Assembly: GCA_947034885.2 (NCBI GenBank)
Contig: OX344753.2
Coordinates: 620,001-684,000 of the forward strand
DNA length: 64,000 nucleotides
DNA from: Thuidium tamariscinum
Taxonomy: Eukaryota; Streptophyta; Bryopsida; Hypnales; Thuidiaceae
Direction: 5' to 3'
This document shows positions 58,626 through 64,000 of this stretch, piece by piece. Under the pieces are notes generated by a model. It was not told the DNA's origin. It saw nothing but the letters and a program-made list of their open reading frames with translations, and searched no databases. Position numbers and translations under genes: made by a program. The first letter of the stretch is position 1. Each line of letters begins with the position of its first letter.

Positions 58626-60027
58626 CTAGCTCCCTCGATCGCTCACTCCATCTCGGCGGTGTCTGTGGTGGGCACAAAGACGAGGTCCGAATCGATAATG
58701 ACAAGCCTTGTCGCCGCGGGGAATGCTGAGTGCGCTGAAGGCTGGGTAGGTGCTGAGCCACAAGGAGGTATCAATGTGGCAAACGCCCACAGCATGGATG
58801 TCGGCGTCGGTGGCGCTGGCCGCCTTCAGCGTGGCGGTGATCACTTTGGTGCCCGTGACGCGGTGGCAATAGTAGAGCGACGAGGGGAAGTTCACGACGT
58901 GGCAGACCACGATCTTCTGCCGCTCGGCCACAGAGCCTTTGCGGAAGGCCGTGATGGTGACGGGCGCCTTCGCATTCGCTACGGACACGGGCGTGTTGCT
59001 GGTGGATAGCACCTTCACTTTGGAGCCCAGTTCGGAGGAGACGAACTTGGCCACGGCGTCGCTGGAGGCGGCGCAGGTCATCTTCTCGCCCGGGAGCACA
59101 CCGTAGCAGCACAAGTATGCGGCCGTGGCGGTGGCCGTGGCAAGGTCGCTATGGGGAGCCACGCCGAAGTACCGGACGAGCGTCATGGCATTGGATGAGG
59201 TCAGCGCGGGCAGTTGGTTGGCGGAGGACGCGGTCAGGAAGGCCCGCTTGGGCGCATCGTCGCGGAGGTTTGCGTCGAGTGTCATCTTGCCGCCCACCAC
59301 CAGCGCGGACTCTAGGAAAAAATCTCGTTGTAAATCATTGATGGTGCTGATGGAGTGGTCGCACTGGAAGCCACCGGCCTGGGAGGATCGCGTTTGCAGG
59401 GTGCTGTCGACACACACGAGGCCGGCGGAGCTGTAGATGGCAGCTACTTTCGCAGTGTCCGTTTGGCCATCGTTGGCGAAGGATGGTCTCGCTCCGGCCA
59501 CCTGCCAAAGCATGCACGAAATTGAACACACGAACAAATTAGTTGGCTTTGCGACCCGATCGATACATGGGAAAATGATTTCTATTATATGCATGTGTAT
59601 GACGACTGGTAATGACCAAAGGATTCGTTGCACGCAATTCCATGAAAGCAAAATAATCACATGACTAATGGCCAGCTCGTAAATGATCGAACATCAAATT
59701 CAGTTCTCTTTGGTTTTATCGATCGAGGACATGCATGCATGCATGGCTTGCTAAATATATATTCTGAAACTAGAGCACATAGATATCTTCTGAATTCTCA
59801 AGAGCATGCAAAGTGCAGCTATCCATCAGGTATATAAATTATAACAATCTTTTAGAACAAAGCTAGTACACAATCACATACTCTATCCAAATTAAAGGAA
59901 AAAAAGGGTACATTTGCAATTCAACGGACTCAGTCAGTGCGTGCATGCATGATCGACTACTTACGGTGACCGCGGCCATGATGAAGAGCGCCTGCAAGAC
60001 AACCATCAAGCTCCACAGCTTAGCCAT
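58626..60027 (-). CDS. BURP-domain secreted protein, two exons
   Basis: Exon 1 (60027-59965, 21 codons) encodes a signal peptide (M-A-K-L-W-S then a hydrophobic run) and ends at a GTAAGT donor. Exon 2 starts at 59501 after a TTTGGCAG acceptor, both in phase 0. The BURP domain begins at an F-F-L-E motif and shows the diagnostic spacing CH-x10-CH-x27-CH-x24-CH, with V-C-H-I-D-T-S-L-W and P-A-F. BURP proteins are plant-specific cell-wall or apoplast proteins linked to stress and development (RD22, USP, BNM2 and PG-beta classes). The frame as read ends at TAG 58626-58628 in a basic tail. A one-base shift just after the last CH would instead give a family-like L-V-F-V end and stop at 58643-58645. 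This is a single-copy host gene outside the transposon stack. Confidence 0.9.
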
Positions 60028-60225
60028 GCTACGAAGAGGGCCTGATGACGAAGGGGTGCCGTATATATGTAGCATCAAGAGACAAGGAATGGTGGAGGTG
60101 CTGTAAGCAAACAGACTAAAGGCGCAAACTGATAGATCAAACAAGTGCACTGAAGAGAGTGGGTACGTATTCAAGGAAGACAGTAGTGTGCTTGTGAATG
60201 CAGGGAGGCCTTGAATTTATAAGTG
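60028..60225 (-). promoter_or_regulatory. BURP gene promoter and 5' UTR
   Basis: TATAAAT on the minus strand at 60215-60221, about 190 bp before the ATG, is a plausible TATA box. A TATATA near 60062 is too close to the ATG to be the main one. Confidence 0.6.

Positions 60226-64000
<3,775 letters not shown>

Overview
The window looks like nuclear DNA of a land plant. It carries a plant-specific BURP-domain gene, a chromodomain Ty3/Gypsy retrotransposon, plant-style hAT and Mutator/SWIM-type transposases, TTTAGGG-type short repeats and spliced genes with GT-AG introns. The mobile-gene families suggest a non-seed plant (lycophyte, fern or bryophyte), but that is a guess; the species cannot be read from the sequence.

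About 56 kb on the left is a stack of nested mobile elements, resolved here from terminal repeats, target-site duplications and reading frames that resume on the far side of insertions. (1) The outermost host is a decayed minus-strand copy (E3') of a two-gene element. Its ParB/methyltransferase-like gene is split between 49425-52486 and 1-92, its SIM-protein gene lies at 52720-55116, and a truncated divergent transposase fragment lies at 55981-56240. (2) A Ty3 chromovirus with two 414-bp LTRs (163-576 and 48964-49377) sits in an intron of that gene. (3) The Ty3 pol gene is split by a 43.2-kb unit with hAT-like ends (E1, 5390-48606; CAGGGTTG termini, 8-bp duplication GCTACCAA). E1 contains a BED/DUF659/hATC transposase, a kinase-like gene and a RING-finger gene, each next to a CCGTC-rich array. 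(4) The RING gene is split by a 10.7-kb non-coding hAT-like element (E2, 18181-28840; duplication ATTGGAAC, GGCGACC arrays). An AT-rich CAAACCATT array is split by E3 (32167-47788, GTGAGC arrays).

E3 is the most intriguing unit. It encodes a SWIM-domain transposase on the minus strand (33112-37092). Divergently on the plus strand it encodes a short acidic protein ending in a SUMO-interaction-like motif (37966-42626) and a ten-exon, 1100-codon protein (42862-47358) that couples a ParB-like segment to a beta-order amino-methyltransferase-like segment. The same divergent layout recurs in E3', so these genes travel together. A 16-bp palindromic core, CCGTCGGATCCGACGG, recurs inside introns of both copies.

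Most mobile-element genes keep long open frames and are broken mainly by isolated stop codons rather than many indels. The right end (56.3-64 kb) is quiet plant DNA with a spliced, signal-peptide-bearing BURP gene (58626-60027, minus), a (TA)n microsatellite and long stretches where I see no gene. No rRNA, tRNA or CRISPR array was recognised.
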